Positions 16,798 to 23,105 of a DNA stretch of 25,393 nt are shown here, one piece after another. A model generated the notes under the pieces. It was not told the origin of the DNA and did not search any database. It saw only the letters and a list, made by a program, of their open reading frames with translations. Where the stretch lies: contig CABQMC010000006.1 in the NCBI GenBank assembly GCA_902465115.1, forward strand, positions 1-25,393, given 5' to 3'. Source of the stretch: an uncultured Collinsella sp. (GTDB lineage: Bacteria; Actinomycetota; Coriobacteriia; Coriobacteriales; Coriobacteriaceae). Made by a program: the position numbers and the translations under genes. Each line of letters starts with the position of its first letter. Positions within the stretch are counted from its first letter, which is position 1.

Positions 16798-18189
16798 CTA
16801 CTCCTCGGCATGCGCCCCATCAAGCTCATAGAACTTGGTGGATGCCGGCAGGAACATCAGGTCGACGTCGCCGATCGGGCCCGAACGGTTCTTGGCCACG
16901 ACGATACGCGTAACGCCCTCGTCGGGTCGATCGTCGCGCGAGGCCTCGGCCTCGTCGGCGGAACGGTCCAAGAACATAACGATATCGGCGTCCTGCTCGA
17001 TGGAGCCCGATTCACGAAGGTCGGAAAGCTGCGGGCGCTTGCCGGTACGGGATTCGACCTGACGTGAGAGCTGCGACAGCGCGATGAGCGGGATCTTGAG
17101 CTCCTTGGCCATGATCTTCAAACCACGCGACATCTCCGAAACCTCGACGGTACGGCTCTCGGAACGACGGCCCGGCGGAGGACTCACCAGCTGCAGGTAG
17201 TCCAGGATGATGATTGCCTTCTCCTTGTTATGGAGCATGCGGCGGCTCTTGGCGCGAATCTCGGTCACTGTGGTGCCGGGCGTATCGTCAATCAGAATAT
17301 CGAGCTTGGACAAGGTCTGCGTGGCCTCGTTGATATTGGCCCACTGCTCGGGGCTGATGCGGCCCATGCGGAAGTCACTGATCGAGATCATGGCGTAGGC
17401 GCAAATCAGACGCTGGGCAATTTCCTTGCCCGACATCTCCAGCGAGAAGAAGCCGACGGTATAACCAGCAGCGGCAGCGTTGAGCGCCAGATTCAGAGCG
17501 AACGACGTCTTACCCACGGCAGGACGGGCGCCGATGATAATGAGCTGGCCCTCGCGAAAACCCATGAGCATGCGGTCGAGCGACGGGAAGCCCGTGGGCA
17601 CGCCCGCAGCCTGGCCACCGGCCTGGCACACTTCCTCGGCCTCGTTATAGGCCTCGACCATAAACTCGGTCAGCGTCTTATAGCTCGACTTGACCTCGCG
17701 TGCCGTGACCTTGAGCAGCTTGCTCTCGGCTAGCTCCACGACCTCTTTGGTGTCGGTGGGGGCGTTATATGCCAGCGCGTTGATCTCGTTGGTGGCGCCG
17801 ATCAGCTCGCGCAGCATCGAATCGCGGCGAACGATGGCGGCATGGTGCTGCCAGTTGACGAGCGACAGAGTCTGACCCATCAACTCCAAAATGTACGCTT
17901 CGCCGCCCACGGCATCGAGCTTGTTGATGCTTCGCAGGTAATCGATCAGCGAGATGGAGTCGATGGGAATGCGGCTGTTGTACATATCGACCATCGCGGT
18001 ATAGATGGTCTTATGAATGGGCCGGTAGAAGTCATCGGGCTGCAGCTCGACCTGGGCCTCTTCGACCACCTCGGGCGATAGCAGCATAGCGGCCAGTACA
18101 TTGGCCTCTGCATCTTGGTTTTGGGGAAGACCCAACTTTGAGCCGCGGTCCTCAACCGTCAGCCCGGTCTCCCTATCGTCATATGCCAT
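16798..18189 (-). CDS. dnaB: Replicative DNA helicase DnaB
   Basis: The 463-aa protein has the N-terminal collar domain (about 20-125, with PQNQDAEANVLAAMLL and DDFYRPIHKTIYTAM) and the RecA-like helicase domain. That domain shows Walker A GARPAVGKTS (220-229), FFSLEMSG (247-254) and Walker B IIILDYLQL (326-334). LSQLSRQVE (371-379), LRESGSIEQDADIVMFL (391-407) and the arginine-finger region VAKNRSGPIG (431-440) follow. It unwinds DNA as a hexamer at the fork. There is no intein. The ATG at 18187-18189 follows GAGG; two earlier in-frame ATGs overlap that site. It sits behind the rpsF-rplI operon but beyond a strong terminator, so it needs its own promoter in 18190-18342, which I could not locate. 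Confidence 0.96.
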   Translation of the reverse strand: MAYDDRETGLTVEDRGSKLGLPQNQDAEANVLAAMLLSPEVVEEAQVELQPDDFYRPIHKTIYTAMVDMYNSRIPIDSISLIDYLRSINKLDAVGGEAYILELMGQTLSLVNWQHHAAIVRRDSMLRELIGATNEINALAYNAPTDTKEVVELAESKLLKVTAREVKSSYKTLTEFMVEAYNEAEEVCQAGGQAAGVPTGFPSLDRMLMGFREGQLIIIGARPAVGKTSFALNLALNAAAAGYTVGFFSLEMSGKEIAQRLICAYAMISISDFRMGRISPEQWANINEATQTLSKLDILIDDTPGTTVTEIRAKSRRMLHNKEKAIIILDYLQLVSPPPGRRSESRTVEVSEMSRGLKIMAKELKIPLIALSQLSRQVESRTGKRPQLSDLRESGSIEQDADIVMFLDRSADEAEASRDDRPDEGVTRIVVAKNRSGPIGDVDLMFLPASTKFYELDGAHAEE

Positions 18190-18342
18190 GAGCATCCTCA
18201 TTCATATCGCTTGCGAGCATCCATAGTATCAGCCACGGTCCCAAAACGCGCCGCGCGCCGCCAATCATCACCGAACCAAACGGATGAACGGTCCTGCATA
18301 TAGGACTTCAACGCAACGTTCACCATGACACTCGCTCAGCGC

Positions 18343-18379
18343 AAAAAACAAAAGAGCGCCCTGGTTTCCCAGAGCGCCC
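18343..18379 (-). terminator. Strong terminator of the rpsF-ssb-rpsR-rplI operon
   Basis: An 11-bp stem with two G-U pairs (18369-18379 with 18354-18364) is closed by a GAAA tetraloop on the minus strand. It is followed by TTTTGTTTTTT (18343-18353). It lies 34 nt past the rplI stop. Confidence 0.88.
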
Positions 18380-18413
18380 TTCTTAGAACAAGATTGTTGC
18401 GTTGCAGCAAATG

Positions 18414-18953
18414 CTACTCGGCAGCAGCCTCAGTCTCGACCTCGGCGGTCTCGGCCTCGGCGACCTCAGCGGCCTCCTCGACCTCAGCCTCGGCAGCGAG
18501 CTCCTCGGCGGTAACGCCGACGAGAACGACAACCTCGGCCTTGATCTCGCGGTACAGCGAGATGGCAACGGTGTGGGCACCGGCAACCTTGATGGGCTTA
18601 CCGAGCTCGACGCGCTTGCGGTCGATGTCCATACCGAGCTGAGCCTTGATGGCGTCAGCGATCATAGCGGCGGTAACGGAGCCAAAGAGGATGCCCTCGT
18701 CGCCGACCTTGACGTCAACGGTGACCGTCTTGCCCTCGAAGGCAGCCTTGGTCTCGTTGGCGGTAGCCAGACGGACGGCCTCGCGCTTGGCGATGTTGTT
18801 GCGACGCTCGTCAAGCTGCTTGAGGTTGCCCTTGGTGGCGGCAACAGCGAGCTTCTTGGGGAACAGGAAGTTCTCAGCGTAACCCTGAGCGACCTCTACG
18901 ACGTCACCCTCGCCGCCCTTGCCCTTGATCTCATCGAGAAGAATAACCTTCAT
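18414..18953 (-). CDS. rplI: 50S ribosomal protein L9
   Basis: Residues 1-50 show the L9 N-terminal signature, MKVILLDEIKGKGGEGDVVEVA then GYAENFLFPKKLA. This is followed by the helical linker and the C-terminal rRNA-binding domain (about 75-148). It binds 23S rRNA at the L1 side. The protein is 179 aa, while typical L9 is close to 150. The extra 30 residues form an almost pure Glu/Ala/Val tail (EVEEAAEVAEAETAEVE), which is acidic and probably disordered. It follows rpsR by 15 nt, with GGGAG before the ATG. Confidence 0.96.
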   Translation of the reverse strand: MKVILLDEIKGKGGEGDVVEVAQGYAENFLFPKKLAVAATKGNLKQLDERRNNIAKREAVRLATANETKAAFEGKTVTVDVKVGDEGILFGSVTAAMIADAIKAQLGMDIDRKRVELGKPIKVAGAHTVAISLYREIKAEVVVLVGVTAEELAAEAEVEEAAEVAEAETAEVETEAAAE

Positions 18954-18968
18954 GATGCGTCTCCCTTC

Positions 18969-19235
18969 TTAGCCGCGGTCGCGGTTGCCACGAGAGGAAA
19001 CCACGGGGACGGTGTACGGCAGGAGAGCCATCTCGCGGGCGCGCTTGATGGCGTTGGCGATGTCATGCTGATGCTGCGTGCAAGCGCCAGTGACGCGACG
19101 GGGCTTGATCTTGCCACGGTCGGTCATGTACTTACGGAGAAGCTGAGTGTCCTTATAGTCGATGAACTCAGTGTTCTCCTTGCAGAACTGGCAGTACTTA
19201 CGACGCGGCTGACGTGCAGAAAAATCATTAGCCAT
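18969..19235 (-). CDS. rpsR: 30S ribosomal protein S18
   Basis: The 88-aa S18 has the expected core ([25 protein letters not shown] and [20 protein letters not shown]). It also has Cys15-x2-Cys18 and Cys52-x2-His55, a spacing able to hold zinc, as in the cysteine-rich form of S18. S18 pairs with S6 on the 30S platform. The ATG at 19233-19235 is the usual S18 start with an AAAGG site; an upstream in-frame ATG adds 17 residues without family support. It follows ssb by 72 nt. Confidence 0.95.
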   Translation of the reverse strand: MANDFSARQPRRKYCQFCKENTEFIDYKDTQLLRKYMTDRGKIKPRRVTGACTQHQHDIANAIKRAREMALLPYTVPVVSSRGNRDRG

Positions 19236-19307
19236 GTCAAAATACCTTTCATTTGGCAACTTCGGCGAACCGAAGCCGCCTCTCACTCAAAAATAGGTGA
19301 ACAACCC

Positions 19308-19760
19308 TTAGAACGGGATGTCCTCATCGTAGACGTCGACCGCGGGCGGCGTAGCCACCGGCGCGGCAGGACGTGCTGCGGGCGCGGGAGCTGCGGGGGC
19401 GTAACCGCCCTGGTCGTAGCCACCCTGGCCACCACGGGAGCTCATAAACTCGATCTCATCGACGATGACCTCAAGCTTGCTCCGGCGCTGGCCGTCGCGC
19501 TCCCAAGAGCTGTAGCGCAGCTTGCCCTCGATCGCGACCTTGTTTCCCTTTGCCAGGAAACGGCTCACGGCCTCGGCGCGGGTGCCGAACATGGTGCAGT
19601 CGACAAAGTTGGGATAGTCCTCCCACTCGCCAGTCTGCGCGTTGCGGCGACGATCGTTCACGGCGACGCCAAAGGACAGAACCTGGGTTCCGCCGGCGGT
19701 GGCGCGCAGCTCGGGATCGCGGGTGAGGTTACCGGTGATGTTCACTCGATTGATGCTCAT
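19308..19760 (-). CDS. ssb: Single-stranded DNA-binding protein
   Basis: The 150-aa protein has the SSB OB-fold in residues 1-105: INRVNITGNLTRDPELRAT, LSFGVAVNDRRRN, FVDCTMFGTRAEAVSRFL, KGNKVAIEGKLRYSSWERDGQRRSKLEVIVDEIEF. A Gly/Pro/Ala-rich linker and the acidic tip DEDIPF follow, which recruits replication and repair partners. It is encoded between rpsF and rpsR, the common bacterial arrangement. An AGAGGA site lies about 9 nt before the ATG. Confidence 0.96.
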   Translation of the reverse strand: MSINRVNITGNLTRDPELRATAGGTQVLSFGVAVNDRRRNAQTGEWEDYPNFVDCTMFGTRAEAVSRFLAKGNKVAIEGKLRYSSWERDGQRRSKLEVIVDEIEFMSSRGGQGGYDQGGYAPAAPAPAARPAAPVATPPAVDVYDEDIPF

Positions 19761-19808
19761 AACTCACTACTTCCTCTTGGGGCACAAGCCCAGTCCAAAA
19801 CGACAGTC

Positions 19809-20102
19809 TTACTCCTGGTCGTCGCGACGGACGATCATGTGGCGGACCACAGCGTCGGTGATGCGCAGGACGCGATCAAGCTCGGCGATCTGGGTAGGAT
19901 CTGCGTGGAAGTTGATGAGGGTGTAGTCACCATCGGTGAGGTCGTTGATCTCGTAGGCGAGCTTGCGCTTGCCCCACTCGTCAACGGAGTCGACCTTGCC
20001 AGCGCCCTCAGCGATCGTGGTATCGATACGCTTCATAACAGCGAGACGAGTCTCGGGGTCGAGCGACGGGTCAACAAAGAACAGCAGTTCATAAGCCTTC
20101 AT
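19809..20102 (-). CDS. rpsF: 30S ribosomal protein S6
   Basis: The 97-aa S6 begins MKAYELLFFVDPSLDPE and carries KVDSVDEWGKRKLAYEI and DGDYTLINFHAD, all standard for the family. It binds S18 and 16S rRNA in the platform. The start follows a near-perfect AGGAGGTGAC; the longer frame starting MPRGGD contains that site and is wrong. It is the first gene of the operon, with a promoter and leader hairpin directly upstream. Confidence 0.96.
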   Translation of the reverse strand: MKAYELLFFVDPSLDPETRLAVMKRIDTTIAEGAGKVDSVDEWGKRKLAYEINDLTDGDYTLINFHADPTQIAELDRVLRITDAVVRHMIVRRDDQE

Positions 20103-20128
20103 ATTGTCACCTCCTCTGGGCAAATGTG

Positions 20129-20157
20129 GCTTCAGGTCGTGAAGGTGCGCCTGAAGC
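20129..20157 (-). promoter_or_regulatory. rpsF leader hairpin, candidate S6:S18 autoregulatory site
   Basis: An 8-bp perfect stem (GCTTCAGG/CCTGAAGC, 20150-20157 with 20129-20136) carries a 13-nt loop rich in C and A. It ends about 15 nt before the rpsF Shine-Dalgarno. In many bacteria the S6:S18 complex binds a leader hairpin at this place and represses translation. I could not confirm the characteristic CCG bulge by eye. Confidence 0.5.
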
Positions 20158-20173
20158 AGGAAAAGACTTGGTA

Positions 20174-20202
20174 ATAATATCTTTCAACCTCCCAGGCCGC
20201 AA
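20174..20202 (-). promoter_or_regulatory. Promoter of the rpsF operon
   Basis: On the minus strand TTGCGG (20197-20202) and TATTAT (20174-20179) are separated by exactly 17 bp, giving a leader of about 65 nt that includes the hairpin. This is the clearest sigma-70-type promoter of the minus-strand housekeeping block. Confidence 0.65.
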
Positions 20203-20257
20203 GAATATGCAGCTACAACCTCATGACCTCCACATATGTCCATACTCGCACGACGTT

Positions 20258-20425
20258 TCATGCGCATTCCAACCAAATGCCGACCAAGAGCTTGACGGAT
20301 TTGTGGACAAGATACGACGCCGCGGGGACAAGCTGAGTCAAGCCGCAGATCAACGGGCACAAGGCCGTGGTCGCAAAGTGCATACCAGTGGTCCACAGCA
20401 CCACCCAAAGATTTTTTAAATTCAT
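20258..20425 (-). CDS. Possible small hydrophobic membrane protein (55 aa)
   Basis: The frame from ATG (20423-20425) to TGA (20258-20260) encodes a protein beginning MNLKNLWVVLW and continuing with long hydrophobic runs (FATTALCPLICGL, QLVPAASYLV, VKLLVGIWL), consistent with one or two membrane segments. It uses GC-rich third positions like the neighbouring real genes, whereas the overlapping 91-aa frame (20184-20459) does not. There is no clear Shine-Dalgarno and I recognise no family. It ends about 55 bp before the rpsF promoter. It could be a real small protein or a gene remnant. Confidence 0.4.
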   Translation of the reverse strand: MNLKNLWVVLWTTGMHFATTALCPLICGLTQLVPAASYLVHKSVKLLVGIWLECA

Positions 20426-20563
20426 TGCCAAGTCGCTTATGAATACCCCTTTTGAACAATTGAGTTAATCAACCACGCTGGTCGGAAGCCGTTTTTTGGC
20501 ACCTCAAACCCCACTGCAACGACAAGCGCGGCCAAGCGTTTTAAAAAATGCCAACTTTTCTGT

Positions 20564-20591
20564 TTGCACTTTGCGATTCCTCGTGTATACT
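20564..20591 (+). promoter_or_regulatory. Promoter of the tRNA-Ser(GGA) gene
   Basis: TTGCAC (20564-20569) and TATACT (20586-20591) lie 16 bp apart, and the tRNA begins 17 nt further on. The rest of 20426-20607 shows no gene. Confidence 0.7.
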
Positions 20592-20607
20592 GACTTTCGC
20601 ATTTAAC

Positions 20608-20698
20608 GGAGAGTTGTCCGAGTGGCCGAAGGAGCACGATTGGAAATCGTGTAGGCGTCAAAAGCGTCTCCAGGGTTCAAATCCCTGACTCTCCGCCA
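20608..20698 (+). tRNA. tRNA-Ser (anticodon GGA)
   Basis: A complete class II tRNA with a 7-bp acceptor stem and a D arm containing GAGTGGCCGAAGGA. The anticodon arm CACGA-TTGGAAA-TCGTG has anticodon GGA at 20642-20644. A long variable arm, the T arm with GGTTCAAATCC, and an encoded CCA (20696-20698) complete it. It reads UCU and UCC codons. Confidence 0.96.
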
Positions 20699-20707
20699 GT
20701 TAATTCC

Positions 20708-20737
20708 AAAGCAGGCCTTCGAGCCTGCTTTGTTTTT
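20708..20737 (+). terminator. Terminator after tRNA-Ser(GGA)
   Basis: A 9-bp stem AAAGCAGGC/GCCTGCTTT (20708-20716, 20723-20731) with a CTTCGA loop is followed by GTTTTT. It ends 9 nt before the second tRNA, so each tRNA appears to be a separate unit. Confidence 0.85.
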
Positions 20738-20746
20738 ACCCCACGC

Positions 20747-20837
20747 GGAGGGGTGGCAGAGTGGTTGAATGCGGCGGTCTCGAAAACCGTTTGGCCTGTA
20801 TAAGGTCACGAGGGTTCGAATCCCTCCTCCTCCGCCA
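20747..20837 (+). tRNA. tRNA-Ser (anticodon CGA)
   Basis: A complete class II tRNA with acceptor stem GGAGGGG pairing with CTCCTCC (one G-U). The anticodon loop is CTCGAAA with CGA at 20781-20783, followed by a long variable arm, T arm GAGGG-TTCGAAT-CCCTC and an encoded CCA. It reads UCG. I see no clear promoter in the 9 nt behind the preceding terminator; readthrough or an internal promoter near 20717-20746 must serve it. Confidence 0.96.
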
Positions 20838-20848
20838 TTTTGGTTGAG

Positions 20849-20876
20849 AAAGCTCCCAAGAATGGGAGCTTTTTTG
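20849..20876 (+). terminator. Terminator after tRNA-Ser(CGA)
   Basis: A 9-bp stem AAGCTCCCA/TGGGAGCTT (20850-20858, 20863-20871) with an AGAA loop runs into TTTTTG. Confidence 0.85.
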
Positions 20877-20909
20877 TTATCGAAATACGTCTCGATCCCA
20901 CGCTTCCCC

Positions 20910-20986
20910 AAACATGTACGTCAGCCTCAAAAAACGACATTTTTCGACATCTTTGGAGGCTGACGTACACGTTTGGATTGAGCTCA
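20910..20986. repeat. Palindromic repeat element, copy 1 (right-facing inverted copy)
   Basis: Arms 20910-20928 and 20956-20974 are 19-bp inverted repeats with one mismatch (core GTACGTCAGCCTC). They enclose a 27-nt loop with two CGACAT direct repeats. The extension GTTTGGATTGAGCTCA (20971-20986) is also shared with copy 2. The whole 77 bp is the reverse complement of 22099-22174 with only about five differences. It ends 11 bp before the stop of the nuclease gene. There are no transposase and no obvious target duplication. Confidence 0.8.
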
Positions 20987-20997
20987 CGGGAGCGGCA

Positions 20998-22005
20998 CTA
21001 TTCGGAAGGTGCCTCCTCGTCTCGCATGCTTTTCCAGTTGCGGATAAGTGCCTTGCGTAGTTCGTTTTGTTTTCTCTGGTACCCGGTGTCGGTACAGCGA
21101 GGCATGCCGAGTGCTTCGCGAATGTTGTTCATGGCGCGGTGAAAGGCGAGCTGGCTGCCGAACTGAGCCGAAGTGAGCGTAACGATTCGATATCCCATTT
21201 GGGAGAGAACGGCCTCTCGCTCCGCATCTGCTCCCTTGCGCTCGAGCTCATCGTGAAAACCGCCCTTATATTCGATACCGAGCGCCCTGCGCTTATAGGT
21301 CACGAGCGCATCGATTTTGAGTGTTCGAGCTTTGGCGCAATGCCAGAGACGTTGAGGGATCTCGAGCGGTTTGTTGAGTTCGATACCTCGGATGCCAACG
21401 CCGCCTTCGCTTGTTGGGAGCGAGAGGGCGATTGCCGAAGCGGTCTCCATAGGCGAGGCCGAGTGATCGTAGATGTGCCTGAGCGCAAGCCGTGCACGTG
21501 TGGCACCGGGTTTGCCGGGGTGCCGATCGAGCAGTTCGGTTATTTCATCCTTGGAGGTGGTGGCTGGTTGCTCGGTATAAGGGTCGGCGGGATTGAGCCT
21601 CATGCGATAATCGGCGCAAACTTCATAGCCATATTCGAGATATTCGATCCTATCCATCCACTCGGCAGCGAGCACGAAGGTGAAGGCTTCGTCGGTGATG
21701 AAGATTCCGGGCGTCAACTCGTTAATATGCTCGTAGGGAAGATTTTGTCCAAGAATGTGGCAAACGACGCCTTTGGTACGAATTCGCTCAAATTCGAATA
21801 CAACCGCGATATCGATAGTCTTAAGCATATCGGACGGAATGCCGCAGTCGGTAAGGGCCTGTCGTATGCGCGCAACACGTTGCTGGGTGGAGATGCCTTG
21901 TGCGCCTATCTGGTAGTCGTGCCGCGCAAGAGACTGAACCAAATTCTGGGGTGCATGATGGACAAGCCATGCGGTTTTATGCGAAATGAGAACAGGGGTA
22001 TCCAT
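20998..22005 (-). CDS. PD-(D/E)XK nuclease-domain protein (DUF559/AbiEi-like)
   Basis: The C-terminal third of this 335-aa protein has a Vsr/DUF559-type nuclease pattern. Glu187 lies in SPMETASAIAL, Asp232 in KIDALVTY, and Glu245/Lys247 in GIEYKGGFHDE. AEREAVLSQMGYRIVTLTSAQF follows at 261-282. The N-terminal part (VLISHKTAWLVHH, then RTKGVVCHILGQNLP and GIFITDEAFTFVLAAEW) resembles the AbiEi-related region that precedes this domain in other actinobacteria. The exact role is unknown; such proteins are discussed as antitoxin-like or defence-related. All candidate catalytic residues are present. GAGAGG precedes the ATG, and TATATT at 22061-22066 (minus) is a possible -10. The gene is bracketed by two inverted palindromic repeats and sits beside two tRNA genes, suggesting movement as a unit. 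Confidence 0.75.
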   Translation of the reverse strand: MDTPVLISHKTAWLVHHAPQNLVQSLARHDYQIGAQGISTQQRVARIRQALTDCGIPSDMLKTIDIAVVFEFERIRTKGVVCHILGQNLPYEHINELTPGIFITDEAFTFVLAAEWMDRIEYLEYGYEVCADYRMRLNPADPYTEQPATTSKDEITELLDRHPGKPGATRARLALRHIYDHSASPMETASAIALSLPTSEGGVGIRGIELNKPLEIPQRLWHCAKARTLKIDALVTYKRRALGIEYKGGFHDELERKGADAEREAVLSQMGYRIVTLTSAQFGSQLAFHRAMNNIREALGMPRCTDTGYQRKQNELRKALIRNWKSMRDEEAPSE

Positions 22006-22098
22006 TGAGGGCCTCTCGCTCTGAACCGGTATCCAACTCTTATGTCCGTTGAAGTGGGGAAATATACCGGATGTGAGTAAATCAACTCACTCATGCTG

Positions 22099-22174
22099 TG
22101 AGCTCAATCCAAACATGTACGTCAGCCTCCAAAGATGTCGGAAAATGTCGTTTTTGGAGGGTGACGTACATGTT
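22099..22174. repeat. Palindromic repeat element, copy 2
   Basis: TGAGCTCAATCCAAAC (22099-22114) leads into arms 22112-22130 and 22156-22174, a 19-bp inverted repeat with one mismatch. The loop contains GATGTCG and AATGTCG. It is the inverted counterpart of 20910-20986. The outer sequences beyond the arms are not similar between copies, while the shared extension points towards the nuclease gene in both cases. Confidence 0.8.
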
Positions 22175-22309
22175 CTGGACCCCTGGCATTCCAGCAACGC
22201 CATGCCCCCACCCGGTCCCGACCGTTTACCGAGCAATAGGGTCGCAATCGGCACCGAACATGTACTATGTACGGGCATTGTCCAAATCCGTAATCCAAAG
22301 GACCCCATC

Positions 22310-22999
22310 TTGCCCGTCGTCGCCGCTATGACCATTACCTCACATGCATCGGATGCCATGGTCGCCATTCCGTTTTGGCTCGAGATGTTCGCTGTTGTCG
22401 CTGCATCGATCTCGGGTGTGCTGGTTGCGCGCGAGCACAAGCTCGACCTGGTGGGCGCGGTCGCGCTCGCGGTGGTCTGCGGTCTGGGCGGCGGTCTTTT
22501 GCGCGATATGACGCTGCAGGTGGGCAACGTCTACATCCTCAACCAGCCGATGGCGCTGCCACTTTCCATTGCCACGGCAGCCATCATCTATATTTTCCCG
22601 GCAATCGTCGACAAACCCGAAAAACTCATTCCCCTGCTCGACATCATCTCGGTCGGCATCTACGCCGCCACTGGAGCAGACAAGGCGCTGGTCTACGGCT
22701 TTGCGCCGGCGGTGTGCATCATGATGGGCTTTTTCACCGCGGTGGGCGGCGGCATGTTGCGCGACGGCTTTATGGGCGTGGTTCCGGGCATTTTCCAACG
22801 TACTAACTTTTATGCCATCGCCGCCATCGCCGGATCGACAAGCTATGTGTGTCTCGTTATGAGCGGCATCATGAGCAATGTCGCCGCGCTGGTCGTATGC
22901 GTTGTCGTGACCATGGGTCTGCGCTGGCTCTCGCTGCGCTTTGACATCAAAAGCCCCACCGAAGAAGATATCGCGCGCTTCTTGCACCGTAAAAAGTAG
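22310..22999 (+). CDS. TRIC/UPF0126 family membrane protein (YicG-like)
   Basis: The product has the duplicated UPF0126 unit of three helices each plus a seventh helix. The two signature turns are GLGGGLLRD (58-66) and AVGGGMLRD (144-152). Prokaryotic members of this fold are TRIC-type cation channels; a role in glycine uptake has also been proposed for some. I choose TTG at 22310-22312 (229 aa) because AAAGGA lies 7 nt in front; the first in-frame ATG at 22328 has no Shine-Dalgarno. A longer open frame from 22049 would run through the palindromic repeat and is not coding. It is monocistronic by appearance. No terminator hairpin is obvious after it. Confidence 0.85.
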   Translation: MPVVAAMTITSHASDAMVAIPFWLEMFAVVAASISGVLVAREHKLDLVGAVALAVVCGLGGGLLRDMTLQVGNVYILNQPMALPLSIATAAIIYIFPAIVDKPEKLIPLLDIISVGIYAATGADKALVYGFAPAVCIMMGFFTAVGGGMLRDGFMGVVPGIFQRTNFYAIAAIAGSTSYVCLVMSGIMSNVAALVVCVVVTMGLRWLSLRFDIKSPTEEDIARFLHRKK

Positions 23000-23068
23000 A
23001 CAGCACGGCACGACCCTTCGAAATGCAACCGAGAGGTTCTTTTAGAGCGCCCACGCGTTGGGTACCCT

Positions 23069-23093
23069 GTTAGATATATGCCGAGTATCTAAC
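23069..23093 (+). promoter_or_regulatory. Inverted repeat upstream of the secreted beta-repeat protein gene
   Basis: GTTAGATA (23069-23076) and TATCTAAC (23086-23093) form an 8-bp dyad with a 9-nt spacer, ending just before the AAGGA ribosome-binding site. It could be an operator or a leader hairpin. TTGGGT at 23058-23063 may be a -35, but a -10 at correct spacing is not evident. Confidence 0.4.
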
Positions 23094-23105
23094 GAAGGAT
23101 TCACT

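Noticed and set aside
20184..20459. A 91-codon minus-strand frame upstream of rpsF
   Set aside because: It overlaps the rpsF promoter and has T-rich third positions unlike local genes; the overlapping 55-codon hydrophobic frame fits better.
21067..22008. A 313-codon plus-strand frame opposite the nuclease gene
   Set aside because: The minus-strand product has recognisable nuclease motifs and a Shine-Dalgarno; the plus-strand one has neither.
20910..22174. A complete insertion sequence
   Set aside because: No transposase gene or motif lies between the inverted repeats; only the nuclease-like protein is encoded, and no target duplication is visible.
22049..22309. A longer N-terminus for the TRIC/UPF0126 protein
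   Set aside because: The extension would be translated through the palindromic repeat element and shows no membrane-protein character.
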